DNA of 64,000 bases from Candidatus Saccharimonadota bacterium (GCA_017515105.1 JAFWHO010000004.1:233675-297674); one strand, 5' to 3'; shown: positions 50,868-60,128, numbered from the stretch's first letter. Notes: generated from the letters alone by a model not told the origin. Translations and numbers: made by a program.

Positions 50868-53800
50868 ATGGACAGCGGTAAAGATAGTTCTTCTGTGAAG
50901 TCAACAAAAGAAAGCCCTGTAAGCGCGGATGAGCTTGCCGCAGCCTTTGAGGGGCCCAAGCAAGAACAAGGCGAATCGATAGATGGGGCCAAGAATAATG
51001 ATGATGAGATTTCCGATAAGACGCCCATTATTGGTTCTGAGCCGACTAGCAAAAAGTCTCACAAAGTCGCCATCGTATCCGCTGTTTGTGTTGCCGCTAT
51101 TATTGGTGGTGTTGTTTTGATAACTTCAAACTCTAACACGAGTGAAGAATATGACCCTTCGGAAGTAATGGCGGGTTTAACGGACGAACAAAAAGAAAAG
51201 TTCGGACTCAGCACGGAAAAAGAAGAAGCTGGCGACCATTCCGAGATAGAAGATGAAAACAATTACTCCGAAGAATACAAAAAGTATTTAGAGCTTTCCG
51301 ATGAAGAAAAAGCCGAGCTCGAAGTTATCCCACGTAAGGAAGTGGTACCGGATGATGCGATCGAAGAGATAAAGGAAGACACAGACAAGGGCGTGGTTAC
51401 TTCGCTCCCTGATAAATTCGACCTTAGAGATGTTATTGATATTACCGTTGGTAATCAAGGTGAGTATGGACTTTGTTGGGATTATGCGTCAAACACGTCG
51501 TTAGAAACTCATCTCAAGCTTCGCGGAATTGATTATAATCCATCTGAGTTACAAATTGATTTCCTGTCATCAGACCTGTTGTATGGAGGCGTGGGCGACA
51601 CCTTGCACCAAGGTGGTTCATTCCAACGTTTCGCTGATATAGCCGCCTCTATTGGCACAATTTCTGAAGATAAATTTGCGAGTTTTGGCATAAATCTAGA
51701 TAGCTTTTCGCACCGTGGAAGCGATGCAAATTTGGATTATTTCCAACTTGCAAAAAATGATACCCCGCTATACGTTACAAAAACAGTTGACTTCCCTTCG
51801 GTATATAAGGTGTCCGGTGTAGTAGACGGTAAGACCGATGAAGAAATGAAAGAGTTTCGTGATTTAGTGAAAGCCCATATAGTGGCAAATGGATCACTTT
51901 ATGCCTCAACTACCGGGCCTTGGTGGCAAGAGACTCCTCGTTATTGTGAAAAATCAATGGATGGATGCTGGGCAAACCATGCCATGTCTATCATTGGCTG
52001 GGACGATAATTACCCGAAAGAAAACTTCGCCAAGGTAGACGAAAGAGGAGTCGTAGTTGAAGGGACTCCGGTACACGATGGGGCTTATCTCGTCCTGAAT
52101 TCATGGGGTGAGGGATGGAACGGATCTGGCGCAAAAAATGGCGTATTCTATATCTCTTATGATGAGTATGACATCGAAGCCTCACTTTCTGGGATAATTT
52201 CAACCTCGCTCGACAATGCAAAGAAAATTGATTCTATCGCATCGAAAACAGCAAGAGACTTGATAAGAGAAAAACTCAGTTTTTATATCATCGAAGAAAA
52301 CGGAGAGGAGTATATCTCCGATTACGCATTAGACCGTGTCTCATATCTAGATTTATCTTCCCGTGGCTTAACAGACTCTGATCTGGAAAGCATTACTGAG
52401 ACATTCTCGAGCCTTTCCTCGCTAAATATCGCAAATAATAACATTTCTGATCTGTCACCACTTGCAAATCTGGACAATCTCAATGGTGTTTATTTCTCAA
52501 AAAATAACGTAGAGGATATTTCTGTACTCTGTTCTATGGACAATGTGAAACTAAATAGCATCGATCTAAGCTATAATCGAGTTGCCGATGTGAGCTGTCT
52601 CGAGAACAAACTTGATGACTATTATCCACTTATCGATGTTTCTGGTAATGTTGGCGTGAAGGGCCTTGAGAAGCTTACTAACCTTGATGGCTTAGTTGCA
52701 GACGAAATTGGTCTTGAGAGCCTCGAGCCTCTTAGTTCCCTCAATAAACTCAGGATCCTTTCGGTCCGCAATAATAATATTAAGAGTCTGGAAGGGCTAG
52801 AAACCGAAGGCATGGTTGATGATCTTGATCTATCCGGAAACAAGGGGCTGACGGACCTTAGTTTTGATAAGCCGGTATATGACCTCAGGATAATGGATTC
52901 CGGATTAACAGATGTTTCCATCTTGAATAACATAAAAGCTGCCAATGTGCACGCTAGCGGGAACAGCTTTGGTGATTTATCATACTTAAACGCCGACGGG
53001 ATAGCATATTTGGATCTTTCTGGCAGCAAAAACCTCTCCAACCTCTCTTCCCTCAATACTGTTGGAAGACTCGTCCTCTCTAACTGCGGAATAAAGTCTT
53101 TGTCAGAAATAGGCGGGCTTAGTGGCGTTAAGTCACTAACGTTAAACAATAATGAGATAGAGTCTCTTGAGGGAATAGAAGGCCTTTCAGGGTTAACTTT
53201 CCTTAATGTTGCCGACAATAAGCTGTCTTCGCTTGATGGTATTGATAGGCTCGAAGAACTTACGTCTCTTGATGTCACTAACAATTCTATTTCGTCATTG
53301 AGCGGACTAGCGAAGCTATCGAAACTCGATGTTTTCCTGGCAGACAACAATATGATCACTGATGCGAAAGAGCTAACCAATATAAAGAATCTTCACTTCT
53401 TGTCGCTAAGCAATAATAGGTTGAGTCTTATACCTAACTTCCAAATTCAATCTTACTTCTACTTAGTTTTGGATAATAATCCAATTAAAAACGCAACAAT
53501 TCCAAATGCGGCTAACGCGATAAGCTTGGCGGGTTGTGGTGCTGAAACTATTGATTATTCGAATGTGGGGAACCTGGCAGATATAACCTTAGATGGTAAC
53601 CCGGACTGGAATGAGTATTCTAATCTAACTTATAGGTCATTGCTTGGACAGAGGAATCTTAATTTAGCATTTCCTCGCTTTGAGATTTCGACTGATTATA
53701 ATTTTTCGAAAAAGGAGTTAGATGATCTAGACAGTATTCCGGGGTTGTTCGGCTATGACAGATGGTATATAAGATTAAAAGAATATACTAATGAGCTCAC

Positions 53801-54029
53801 AAAATCCCCTGACGGGACTATTGATCTAGAAAACTATCCAAATGAGAGAGCTATGTTCATGTCCCTACTCAAAACCGGTTCGAGCACAGATGGTTTTAAA
53901 GTAGATAAAGCCGCTACGAAACTTACTTTAGCAGACAGTTCAAGTGAATCGCTATCCTTAGAACAGCAGATAAGGCTTAATAATAATCTTCATATATCGG
54001 CGAATAAAGCTACACTTAAGTTTCGATAA
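50868..54029 (+). CDS. Membrane-anchored papain-like protease with leucine-rich repeats
   Basis: 1053 aa. Acidic cytoplasmic N-terminus (1-63), one membrane anchor (about 66-86), acidic linker, then a C1A papain-like domain (about 175-445) with Cys203 in NQGEYGLCWDYAS, His371 in WANHAMSIIGWDD and Asn411 in LVLNSWGEGW, so the triad is intact. From about 485 to 950 it carries some 18-20 leucine-rich repeats of the bacterial LxxLxxLxLxxNxI type, then a short C-terminal part. Predicted outside the cell; a role in binding or digesting host-surface proteins is inference. TAATAT 6 nt before ATG. Confidence 0.85.
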   Translation: MDSGKDSSSVKSTKESPVSADELAAAFEGPKQEQGESIDGAKNNDDEISDKTPIIGSEPTSKKSHKVAIVSAVCVAAIIGGVVLITSNSNTSEEYDPSEVMAGLTDEQKEKFGLSTEKEEAGDHSEIEDENNYSEEYKKYLELSDEEKAELEVIPRKEVVPDDAIEEIKEDTDKGVVTSLPDKFDLRDVIDITVGNQGEYGLCWDYASNTSLETHLKLRGIDYNPSELQIDFLSSDLLYGGVGDTLHQGGSFQRFADIAASIGTISEDKFASFGINLDSFSHRGSDANLDYFQLAKNDTPLYVTKTVDFPSVYKVSGVVDGKTDEEMKEFRDLVKAHIVANGSLYASTTGPWWQETPRYCEKSMDGCWANHAMSIIGWDDNYPKENFAKVDERGVVVEGTPVHDGAYLVLNSWGEGWNGSGAKNGVFYISYDEYDIEASLSGIISTSLDNAKKIDSIASKTARDLIREKLSFYIIEENGEEYISDYALDRVSYLDLSSRGLTDSDLESITETFSSLSSLNIANNNISDLSPLANLDNLNGVYFSKNNVEDISVLCSMDNVKLNSIDLSYNRVADVSCLENKLDDYYPLIDVSGNVGVKGLEKLTNLDGLVADEIGLESLEPLSSLNKLRILSVRNNNIKSLEGLETEGMVDDLDLSGNKGLTDLSFDKPVYDLRIMDSGLTDVSILNNIKAANVHASGNSFGDLSYLNADGIAYLDLSGSKNLSNLSSLNTVGRLVLSNCGIKSLSEIGGLSGVKSLTLNNNEIESLEGIEGLSGLTFLNVADNKLSSLDGIDRLEELTSLDVTNNSISSLSGLAKLSKLDVFLADNNMITDAKELTNIKNLHFLSLSNNRLSLIPNFQIQSYFYLVLDNNPIKNATIPNAANAISLAGCGAETIDYSNVGNLADITLDGNPDWNEYSNLTYRSLLGQRNLNLAFPRFEISTDYNFSKKELDDLDSIPGLFGYDRWYIRLKEYTNELTKSPDGTIDLENYPNERAMFMSLLKTGSSTDGFKVDKAATKLTLADSSSESLSLEQQIRLNNNLHISANKATLKFR

Positions 54030-54090
54030 TTTGGTTTGTATTAAGCCTACATAATGATGGGGCGAGTTTGTCTAAGTGTCGCTATATAGT

Positions 54091-54606
54091 CTATGTCTTT
54101 GTCTTAATCCGATATCTAGCCAGCTTTTCGCTGTCGGAAGCGACAACCGTATCCCAATACTCGCCACCGGATTTCTCTATCATGCTTCGGCTGGTCGTAT
54201 TATCTGGAAGTGCCATTGTGATTATTTCCTTGATACCATATTCATTACTAGCTATTTCGCACATTCTTTTGAATGCCTCCGTGCCGTAACCGTGGCCTCT
54301 AAATGGCTTATCTATGGCAATGCCGATATGGCCGGCATTGTGCAGCCAAAACTCATTGAGGGCAGGCCTCAAGGTGATGACGCCTATGGGGTGGTTGTCT
54401 TCTAATACCCAATAAAACCTTCGCTCATACGGATTATGATCTGCTGAATCCTTCAGTTCTTTGATCTTGGCACGCATCTGCTCTACGGTGCTAGCCTTTT
54501 CGAACGCGCCAACGATATTAAAGCCACGCGCCTCGAGGTCAGCTTCTTCAAGAAAATCTAGTTTTTCCTGGTCATCTTCTGGACTAAACTCTTGGAGGTG
54601 TATCAT
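54091..54606 (-). CDS. GNAT-family N-acetyltransferase
   Basis: 171 aa. Acetyl-CoA-binding motif A HIGIAIDKPFRGHGYGTEAFKRMCEIA, followed by IITMALPDNTTSRSMIEKSGGEYWD, typical of RimJ/RimL-like GNAT enzymes. Substrate unknown. Lies 25 nt upstream of nothing in its direction; weak SD AAAAGG. Confidence 0.82.
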   Translation of the reverse strand: MIHLQEFSPEDDQEKLDFLEEADLEARGFNIVGAFEKASTVEQMRAKIKELKDSADHNPYERRFYWVLEDNHPIGVITLRPALNEFWLHNAGHIGIAIDKPFRGHGYGTEAFKRMCEIASNEYGIKEIITMALPDNTTSRSMIEKSGGEYWDTVVASDSEKLARYRIKTKT

Positions 54607-54630
54607 GACCTTTTTAAGCCCCGATATTAA

Positions 54631-55518
54631 TTAATTTGTCTTCTCAATATTTGTGAGTACGTAGCTGCCATTATACGGAGACAGTGTAAACTCATAAACC
54701 GACATGCTATCTATCATTTTGTTCAGAGTGTCGTCTGTGACACCTAACCCACCGCTTAGTGTTGTTGGGCCACAAATTCCTGAGGCAAGATCCACATCAG
54801 TTTCTAGCTCTGCAAAAATTATAGATACGACCATATCATCGTCAGCCTTCTTTACCGATGAGATTTTATGAATCGCTGCAATTGAAGAACGCCCGCCGCC
54901 AGGCAGTATGAACTCTCTGTATGCATTAATGCTATCGTCATAGACTAGGTAGAAGAAATCCTGAAATGCATAGTTCTTTTTTTCAATGGAGCTATAATCG
55001 CCAAACAGTGACTGATACTTTTCGCTCATTAAGTCATAACTTATACTCTTACCAGTACAATCGCCGTGTTCATATCGTTCTTCTACGCAATTAACAGATT
55101 CTTTTTCGTTGTCACTTATTGAACTATAAGCCAAGAACGCCCTTTGGCGCTCATTAAAATCTGAGGTAAAGGTATTATAAAAAGCATTTAAACCAAAGGC
55201 TTCTGTGACGTCGCCTTCGCCTATATACTTTGTTAGTATTTTTTCTGCTTCGGCAACCGATATAATGTTCTTGTCTAGGCCTGAATCGGTAACGTCGTCT
55301 TGGACTGTAGTGTCTTGAGCCAGTCCTTCTTCCTTTAATTTAGCGATTTCAGAGTCTTTTTGCATACTCTGCCAGAGCGCGAAACCACCAAAGGCACAGC
55401 TGGCTACAAGTAGTATTGCTAAAACTATGATAATTGGTGTATGTTTACATTTTTTTGGCTCTTCTCCTGGAGCTGGTTGAGCGACCGGTCCAGGGACAGT
55501 TTGGTTCTGTGGTTCCAT
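54631..55518 (-). CDS. Anchored external protein, unknown function
   Basis: 295 aa. Pro/Gln-rich N-terminus with KKCKHT, one membrane segment (about 28-50), a linker, then an external domain (about 95-295) with four Cys (CVEERYEHGDCTGK and GICGPTTL regions) that may form disulfides, ending YEFTLSPYNGSYVLTNIEK. A truncated relative of the C-terminal part is found at 57955-58128, so the family has duplicated. TATAAT about 35 nt upstream of ATG with SD AAAGGA. No known family. Confidence 0.65.
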   Translation of the reverse strand: MEPQNQTVPGPVAQPAPGEEPKKCKHTPIIIVLAILLVASCAFGGFALWQSMQKDSEIAKLKEEGLAQDTTVQDDVTDSGLDKNIISVAEAEKILTKYIGEGDVTEAFGLNAFYNTFTSDFNERQRAFLAYSSISDNEKESVNCVEERYEHGDCTGKSISYDLMSEKYQSLFGDYSSIEKKNYAFQDFFYLVYDDSINAYREFILPGGGRSSIAAIHKISSVKKADDDMVVSIIFAELETDVDLASGICGPTTLSGGLGVTDDTLNKMIDSMSVYEFTLSPYNGSYVLTNIEKTN

Positions 55519-55595
55519 ACTTAATCCTTTACTTTATTTATCATTATTATAGCATAGCCATTATTGATGGTATATCAAAATGGTATAATAAAACA

Positions 55596-56264
55596 ATGGA
55601 TCCGAGTGAAGAGTTGGTACAATACATTGCCGATCGTATCTTCCCTAGGTACGAGAAGTATTATTCTCATAACATGGTCCACATCAATAATGTGATTGAG
55701 AATATGATGATGCTGGCCGATTATTATGGTTTGGATAAAGACATGGCCTATACGACAGCGAGCTATCACGATATCGGGCTGAATATTGATCGCGAGAACC
55801 ACGAGAAAGAATCTGCAAAAATCTTGAGAGACGATAAAAGACTGAAAGATTATTTCACTGAACCCCAGATTGAGACAATGGCGATAGCGATCGAAGACCA
55901 TAGAGGCTCGAGAAAAGAAAGACCTCGTAATATCTATGGGGAGTGCATCTCTGACTCTGACAGAGACTTTGATATTCTGCTTTTGGCGAAAAGACAGCTG
56001 GCTACCTCTCTCAAAAGCTATCCGGGTCTAGCGACCTTCGATGAACACTTTAATAGATGCTACGATTATATTTGCAAAAGGATTAACCAAAACGGTGTTT
56101 TTAACCTCTGGACCAACAACCCTGTCTTGGTAGAAAGAAGAGACAAATTCCAGAAAGAGTATTTAGATAAAAACTTTACTCGAAGTATTTATAAAAAAGA
56201 GTGGGACAGAATATCCAGTGATGGGACAAAAGAAAAAATAATAAACTACTACGAGGACTACTAA
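55596..56264 (+). CDS. HD-domain hydrolase, stand-alone relative of the 46.6-kb fusion
   Basis: 222 aa from the ATG at 55596 (MDPSEELVQY). HD motifs HNMVHINNVIENM, TASYHDIGLNID, IEDHRGSRKERPRNIYGECISDSDRD closely parallel the HD part of the deoxyribosyltransferase fusion at 46627-47754 (same order and spacing, shared EDHR and YG-x-x-x-S/T-D-x-D/N-R). TATAAT ends 6 nt before ATG. Substrate unknown. Confidence 0.78.
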   Translation: MDPSEELVQYIADRIFPRYEKYYSHNMVHINNVIENMMMLADYYGLDKDMAYTTASYHDIGLNIDRENHEKESAKILRDDKRLKDYFTEPQIETMAIAIEDHRGSRKERPRNIYGECISDSDRDFDILLLAKRQLATSLKSYPGLATFDEHFNRCYDYICKRINQNGVFNLWTNNPVLVERRDKFQKEYLDKNFTRSIYKKEWDRISSDGTKEKIINYYEDY

Positions 56265-56309
56265 ACTGCGGCGCAGGGATGCGCCTTCTTTTTGTGCTAC
56301 AATAATGGT

Positions 56310-57362
56310 GTGACAGACGAAATACTAGATTACCACTACAGTGGTAAAACAGGACAAGTGGAACGGCTAAAAGACCGAGTACTTGCTTCTGGTGACCCCA
56401 GAGAAATGTTCTTATATCTCTTTTACGTAGACAACGAAGAGGTTGATTTAATGGGCAAAGCGATCCTCGACACTGGCAATTTTGTGTATATACACTATCT
56501 ATTGAGGTCGTTCCGGGTCACAAACTATAAAGATTTTATTCAGAAAATACTCTGCAGCGATAGCCCGAAGTATCTTTTTAATATTCTATATGATGTCGAT
56601 TATCTTGATAAGCAGAGCCGGCTGGAAATCATCCAGCGAATTATTGAACTGAATGACGATAGCTATATAACCAAGGCGGCTTACTATTATTTTGTTGTTC
56701 TTGATCTGTTTGATGAAGGGTTATCCCTGTTTACGAAGAATTTTTTGAGAGCTAATTTTTCAATCGAAGTTGATAATAGCAACTACAAAGGCGCTTTAGA
56801 CAAGGTGTTTTATCGAGATGATTATAAAAAAGACCCCGATGGATTCAGTATGAACTGTTTTGAAGGAAGAAATGGGTATATTCCGAGTTTAATAGTTTGC
56901 CACATCAATAACTCTTATTCTTCTGCGATAAAACGTTTCTATGATACGAAGAGCGGAGTCTCTAGCCACTATGTCATAAGAAGAGATGGTCATGTAAAGC
57001 AGGTGGTCGGACTAGACGACTCAGCTTGGGCAAATGGTACCTCGCTTGATCCTCTAAAGGATTACTACAATAGATTTGCGACCTCAGAAATCGCGAGAAC
57101 TATAAATGACAATGCCAATTATTTCTCTTTTTCGATTGAACACGAAAGCTTTGATGGCAATTTGACGGACGAGCAATTGAATGCAACAGTAATGGTAATG
57201 CGAGAAATAATCGCATATCTCAAGGATAAATATAACTATGATTTTCAGATAGACCGGAAACATATTATTGGCCACAACGAAGTGAACCCCGTAATTAGAA
57301 AAAAATGCCCTGGCGAGGGATTCCCTTTCGACAAGATTATTCGCAGGCTCAAGCATCAATAA
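56310..57362 (+). CDS. N-acetylmuramoyl-L-alanine amidase (amidase_2) with helical N-terminal domain
   Basis: 350 aa from a GTG at 56310, with TACAAT 6 nt upstream. Residues 1-165 are helical and look like an alpha-solenoid of unknown function. Residues about 190-345 are an amidase_2/PGRP domain: IVCHINNSYSSAIKRFYDTKSGVSSHYVIRRDGHVKQVV, WANGTS, SIEHES, and HIIGHNEVNPVIRKKCPGEGFPF (His, His, Cys zinc ligands and catalytic residues). It cleaves the amide bond between MurNAc and the stem peptide. There is no signal peptide or membrane segment, so export would need another route. Confidence 0.85.
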   Translation: MTDEILDYHYSGKTGQVERLKDRVLASGDPREMFLYLFYVDNEEVDLMGKAILDTGNFVYIHYLLRSFRVTNYKDFIQKILCSDSPKYLFNILYDVDYLDKQSRLEIIQRIIELNDDSYITKAAYYYFVVLDLFDEGLSLFTKNFLRANFSIEVDNSNYKGALDKVFYRDDYKKDPDGFSMNCFEGRNGYIPSLIVCHINNSYSSAIKRFYDTKSGVSSHYVIRRDGHVKQVVGLDDSAWANGTSLDPLKDYYNRFATSEIARTINDNANYFSFSIEHESFDGNLTDEQLNATVMVMREIIAYLKDKYNYDFQIDRKHIIGHNEVNPVIRKKCPGEGFPFDKIIRRLKHQ

Positions 57363-57403
57363 TCCACGGAGAAAGCGTTCGGGGTCGATCAAAGAATGGT
57401 ATA

Positions 57404-57931
57404 CTAGTGCGGGATAATTCTATATAGGTAGAACGAATCAAGTCGCTTAATTGGTTTTAAATCCTTTAGGTCAAAGGCGTTTGAAATAAAGTAGATTGGC
57501 TTGCCGAGGCGCCCTGCTTCATGTTCGATCTTGCGTCGAATTCTTTCAATATGGAGTGACACTGCGAAAGCATAAACCACCGTCGTTTCTTTCGGGAAAT
57601 CGTAGTGGTAAAAATTACGGCATTTCATTGTGATGCTGCGGTTTTTTCGGAAGCGCCACTTAGCAATTAAAGTTAAAACTGGATTAATTTCCAGACCTAA
57701 CGCTCTCGCTCCGTGCTTTGTCGCAGTATAAAGCACTACGCCATCGCCTGCACCGAGATCGATTAGAAAGTCGCCTGATTTTATGGGGTATAGCTTAGTA
57801 AGCGCCTTTTCGACGTTTGTTTTTGGGGTGGGGACATATGGCGCGCCAGTCAATCCCGGCAACAAAAAGAGTAAAACAACTATGACGACAATGCTTATTA
57901 TGATCAATATAGTTATGGCAACAAAAACCAT
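57404..57931 (-). CDS. Membrane-anchored class I methyltransferase (FAM173/ATPSCKMT-like)
   Basis: 175 aa. N-terminal membrane segment (about 4-27), GAPYVPTPKTNVEKALTKL, SAM-binding FLIDLGAGDGVVLYTATKHGARALGLEINP, then a short sheet. The order resembles the FAM173 family, whose eukaryotic members methylate lysines of ATP synthase c or ANT. No close functional context. TACAAT 6 nt before ATG. Confidence 0.72.
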   Translation of the reverse strand: MVFVAITILIIISIVVIVVLLFLLPGLTGAPYVPTPKTNVEKALTKLYPIKSGDFLIDLGAGDGVVLYTATKHGARALGLEINPVLTLIAKWRFRKNRSITMKCRNFYHYDFPKETTVVYAFAVSLHIERIRRKIEHEAGRLGKPIYFISNAFDLKDLKPIKRLDSFYLYRIIPH

Positions 57932-57954
57932 ATTACGATTGTAGCACAGGTCGC

Positions 57955-58128
57955 AGTGACTCTGATCGGAAAAGTCCCGAATCCTTAATCTTTGCAGAGC
58001 TAAATAATGCTGCAGAATCTGATTCTACAAGATTAGATGAATTGGTGGATAGCATGCCGATCTATGAGTTTACGCTGTCACCATACAATAGTAGCTATGT
58101 ACTCACAGACGTTGAAAAAATGAATTAA
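57955..58128 (+). pseudogene. Truncated remnant of the 54.6-kb anchored protein family
   Basis: Plus-strand frame without start: SLIFAELNNAAESDS, then LDELVDSMPIYEFTLSPYN, SSYVLTDVEKMN and stop. It matches IIFAELETDVDL and MIDSMSVYEFTLSPYN...SYVLTNIEK at the end of the protein encoded at 54631-55518, with about 20 residues deleted between. Upstream sequence does not continue the protein. The following 58130-58304 region shows no gene. Confidence 0.75.
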
Positions 58129-58304
58129 AAACTATTGCTATAAATACTATAGGCAAAAATGGTAAGGCACTTAACAGAAATTTACTACTAAAAAATCGGC
58201 CAAAATGCCGAGTTATATATAATCTGGTGGAGCTTAATAAGCCAGGTTTTAACAGAATACGAACAAGAAATACGGGACACGTTGAATGCCTATATATCCG
58301 ATAA

Positions 58305-58973
58305 TTAGTTATTGATATTCTTAATACCAACTTCTGGTATCATTACATCTGCCGGCGTATCGATAATAAAACGAATTAAGCGAGCGACTTCTTTAGTGTC
58401 GACTCCGTTAGCCATATTCTTTTCAATGTTTAATTTCTTAAACATATCGGTTTTCATCATTCCCGGCATAACATCGGTGACTCGAATGCCGTATTTTGCG
58501 AGCTCATCCTGAAGGGATTTTGTGAAGCCAGTAACTCCCCATTTTGTAGCATTATAGACCACGCGCTCTGCTTTGTGATTGATGCCAGCTTGAGAATTAA
58601 TATTAATAATTAACCCGTCGCCATTTTTCTTCATTTCTGGAATAACTGCCTTGGAGCAGTTTATTACGCCGAGCAGATTTACTTTAACCACCGCTTCAAT
58701 ACGATCAATATCGTTTGCGTCTAGCTCTTCTTGAATCCATAAGCCAGCACAATTAATAAGAACATCAATCTTGCCAATTTTTTCTGTAATTATTTTAACT
58801 GACGTGTAGTCAGTCACGTCACAAACATAGTAATCACAACCTACTTCGCTAGCGACATCTTTTAACTTCGCTTCATTAGTCGCAAGGATGGTGACTTTAT
58901 TATCTTTTGACAAATTTTCGGCTAGGGTTTTGCCTAAGCCATCACTACCACCAGTTATAACAATGTTTTTCAT
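58305..58973 (-). CDS. Short-chain dehydrogenase/reductase
   Basis: 222 aa. NAD(P)-binding TGGSDGLGKTLA, CDVTD, NCAGLW (the NAG motif as NCAG), catalytic Ser in NINSQAG and YNATKWG (Y-x-x-x-K). Classical SDR; substrate unknown. TATAAT about 30 nt upstream of ATG on the minus strand. Confidence 0.88.
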   Translation of the reverse strand: MKNIVITGGSDGLGKTLAENLSKDNKVTILATNEAKLKDVASEVGCDYYVCDVTDYTSVKIITEKIGKIDVLINCAGLWIQEELDANDIDRIEAVVKVNLLGVINCSKAVIPEMKKNGDGLIININSQAGINHKAERVVYNATKWGVTGFTKSLQDELAKYGIRVTDVMPGMMKTDMFKKLNIEKNMANGVDTKEVARLIRFIIDTPADVMIPEVGIKNINN

Positions 58974-59183
58974 TTTTAATGCCTTTGATTACTTACTGCA
59001 ATTATATCATAAAAATCCGGACCAAATTGTTGGGGATTTAACAGACAAAAATATAGAAGTAGATTGCGTTTTTTGATACGTTTTTGTCGTAAAAATGGCA
59101 TAAAAATAGCCCTCTATTTTGATGAGGGGTTTAACAGATATTTATAGATTGCGGAATAGTTAAAAATAATTTTATAAACCGTT

Positions 59184-59260
59184 TGGTGGGGTTATGTGGA
59201 CTTGAACCACAGACCTCGTCATTATCAGTGACGCGCTCTAACCAGCTGAGCTATAACCCC
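59184..59260 (-). tRNA. tRNA-Ile (GAT)
   Basis: Acceptor GGGGTTA/TAACCCC, D stem GCTC/GAGC, anticodon loop CTGATAA, T loop TTCAAGT, encoded CCA (59184-59186). Confidence 0.95.
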
Positions 59261-59313
59261 GAATATGGTAGACAATCTGCTTCGCAAATTCTCTTCCATT
59301 TGGCGTCGCCTCG

Positions 59314-59423
59314 GAAAAGAAAGTGAACTTTCTTTTCGTAAACTCTCTTTTTCTAAAATTAATATAGATATTAATTTTAGAAAAGAAATAGTTTACTCGA
59401 AAAGTAAACAAGTTTACTTTTCG
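59314..59423. repeat. Three consecutive perfect palindromes between tRNA-Ala and tRNA-Ile
   Basis: GAAAAGAAAGT with its complement (11-bp arms, 59314-59324 and 59327-59337); a 16-bp arm palindrome centred at 59366 (59350-59365 with 59368-59383); and CGAAAAGTAAAC with its complement (12-bp arms, 59398-59409 and 59412-59423). The flanks of the middle one (CTTTTCGTAAACT and AGTTTACTCGAAAAG) can also pair, so alternative folds exist. No ORF. Confidence 0.75.
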
Positions 59424-59437
59424 CTCGGTTCCTTGAA

Positions 59438-59514
59438 TGGTGGAGTAACTGGGACTCAAACCCAGGACCTCTGCCTTGCAAAGGCAGCGCTCTAATCAGC
59501 TGAGCTATTACCCC
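59438..59514 (-). tRNA. tRNA-Ala (TGC)
   Basis: Acceptor GGGGTAA with TTACTCC, containing the G3-U70 identity pair for alanine, anticodon loop TTTGCAA, encoded CCA (59438-59440). It lies upstream of tRNA-Ile in the direction of transcription, outside any rRNA operon in this window. Confidence 0.95.
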
Positions 59515-59574
59515 TTATTTTAATTTGCCGTGTAACTATTTTACACCAAATCGGGTAAAATGTAAAGGCTAACC

Positions 59575-60096
59575 TTACAAGATTACCTGGCGAGTGTATT
59601 CATACATCGCGATAGCAGCGGCGGCTCCAACGTTAACAGAACGGGTGGAGCCGAATGATTCGATAAAGCGGACGTCGGTGGCGGCGGCAAGGAGTTCATC
59701 AGAGATGCCGTTATTCTCAGAGCCAAAAATCAAGGTAGTGTTCTCTTTGAATCTCTTCCCGTGGAGCTCCTTAGCGCGAGGGGTATTGTTCTCGATAGCG
59801 ACTAATTCCCTGTCTTCCTGGGTCTTCAGGAAGTCCTCTAAACTTGAATGGTGGACGATTTCGAGATATTTGTCGGTGCACATGGCGCCACGGCGGTTAT
59901 ATTTCTTACGGCCTATGATATGGACCTTCTTTACGTTAAAAGAGTTCGCAGTGCGGACGATGGAGCCGATGTTGAAATCGTGTTCAACATTCTCGATGGC
60001 AACTTCTAGAGGGCTACGTTTCTTGCTCAGCTCATCAAAAACCTGCTCATTGCTGAGACCTTTGTATTCATCAACCAAATTTCTAGTGTCTTCCAT
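59575..60096 (-). CDS. TrmH/SpoU-family RNA 2'-O-methyltransferase
   Basis: 173 aa from the ATG at 60096 (MEDTRNLVDEYK). SPOUT knot motifs: NVEHDFNIGSIVRTANSF (motif 1, N-x-G), LIFGSENNGISDELL (motif 2), and STRSVNVGAAAAIAMYEY (motif 3, S-x-N-V). Target RNA not known. A TACAAT box 10 nt from ATG overlaps the -10 of the divergent mazG-like gene. Confidence 0.87.
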   Translation of the reverse strand: MEDTRNLVDEYKGLSNEQVFDELSKKRSPLEVAIENVEHDFNIGSIVRTANSFNVKKVHIIGRKKYNRRGAMCTDKYLEIVHHSSLEDFLKTQEDRELVAIENNTPRAKELHGKRFKENTTLIFGSENNGISDELLAAATDVRFIESFGSTRSVNVGAAAAIAMYEYTRQVIL

Positions 60097-60102
60097 CTGT
60101 GA

Positions 60103-60112
60103 TATAATTGTA
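60103..60112. promoter_or_regulatory. Overlapping divergent -10 boxes
   Basis: TATAAT on plus (60103-60108) and TACAAT on minus (60107-60112) share two base pairs. Plus gives a leader with SD AAAGGAGG for the gene at 60129; minus gives a 3-4 nt leader for the TrmH gene. Confidence 0.6.
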
Positions 60113-60128
60113 CCATAAAGGAGGTAGA

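Noticed and set aside
54000..57400. Prophage remnant around the amidase
   Set aside because: An amidase_2 alone is not diagnostic; no capsid, terminase, portal or integrase gene is present.
58130..58304. Short open frames after the pseudogene remnant
   Set aside because: Frames of about 30 codons without SD or recognisable similarity; could be further decay products but nothing supports a gene.
59265..59495. Protein-coding frame across the tRNA-Ala spacer
   Set aside because: The frame runs through the palindromes and into the tRNA; it has no SD and is explained by the RNA features.
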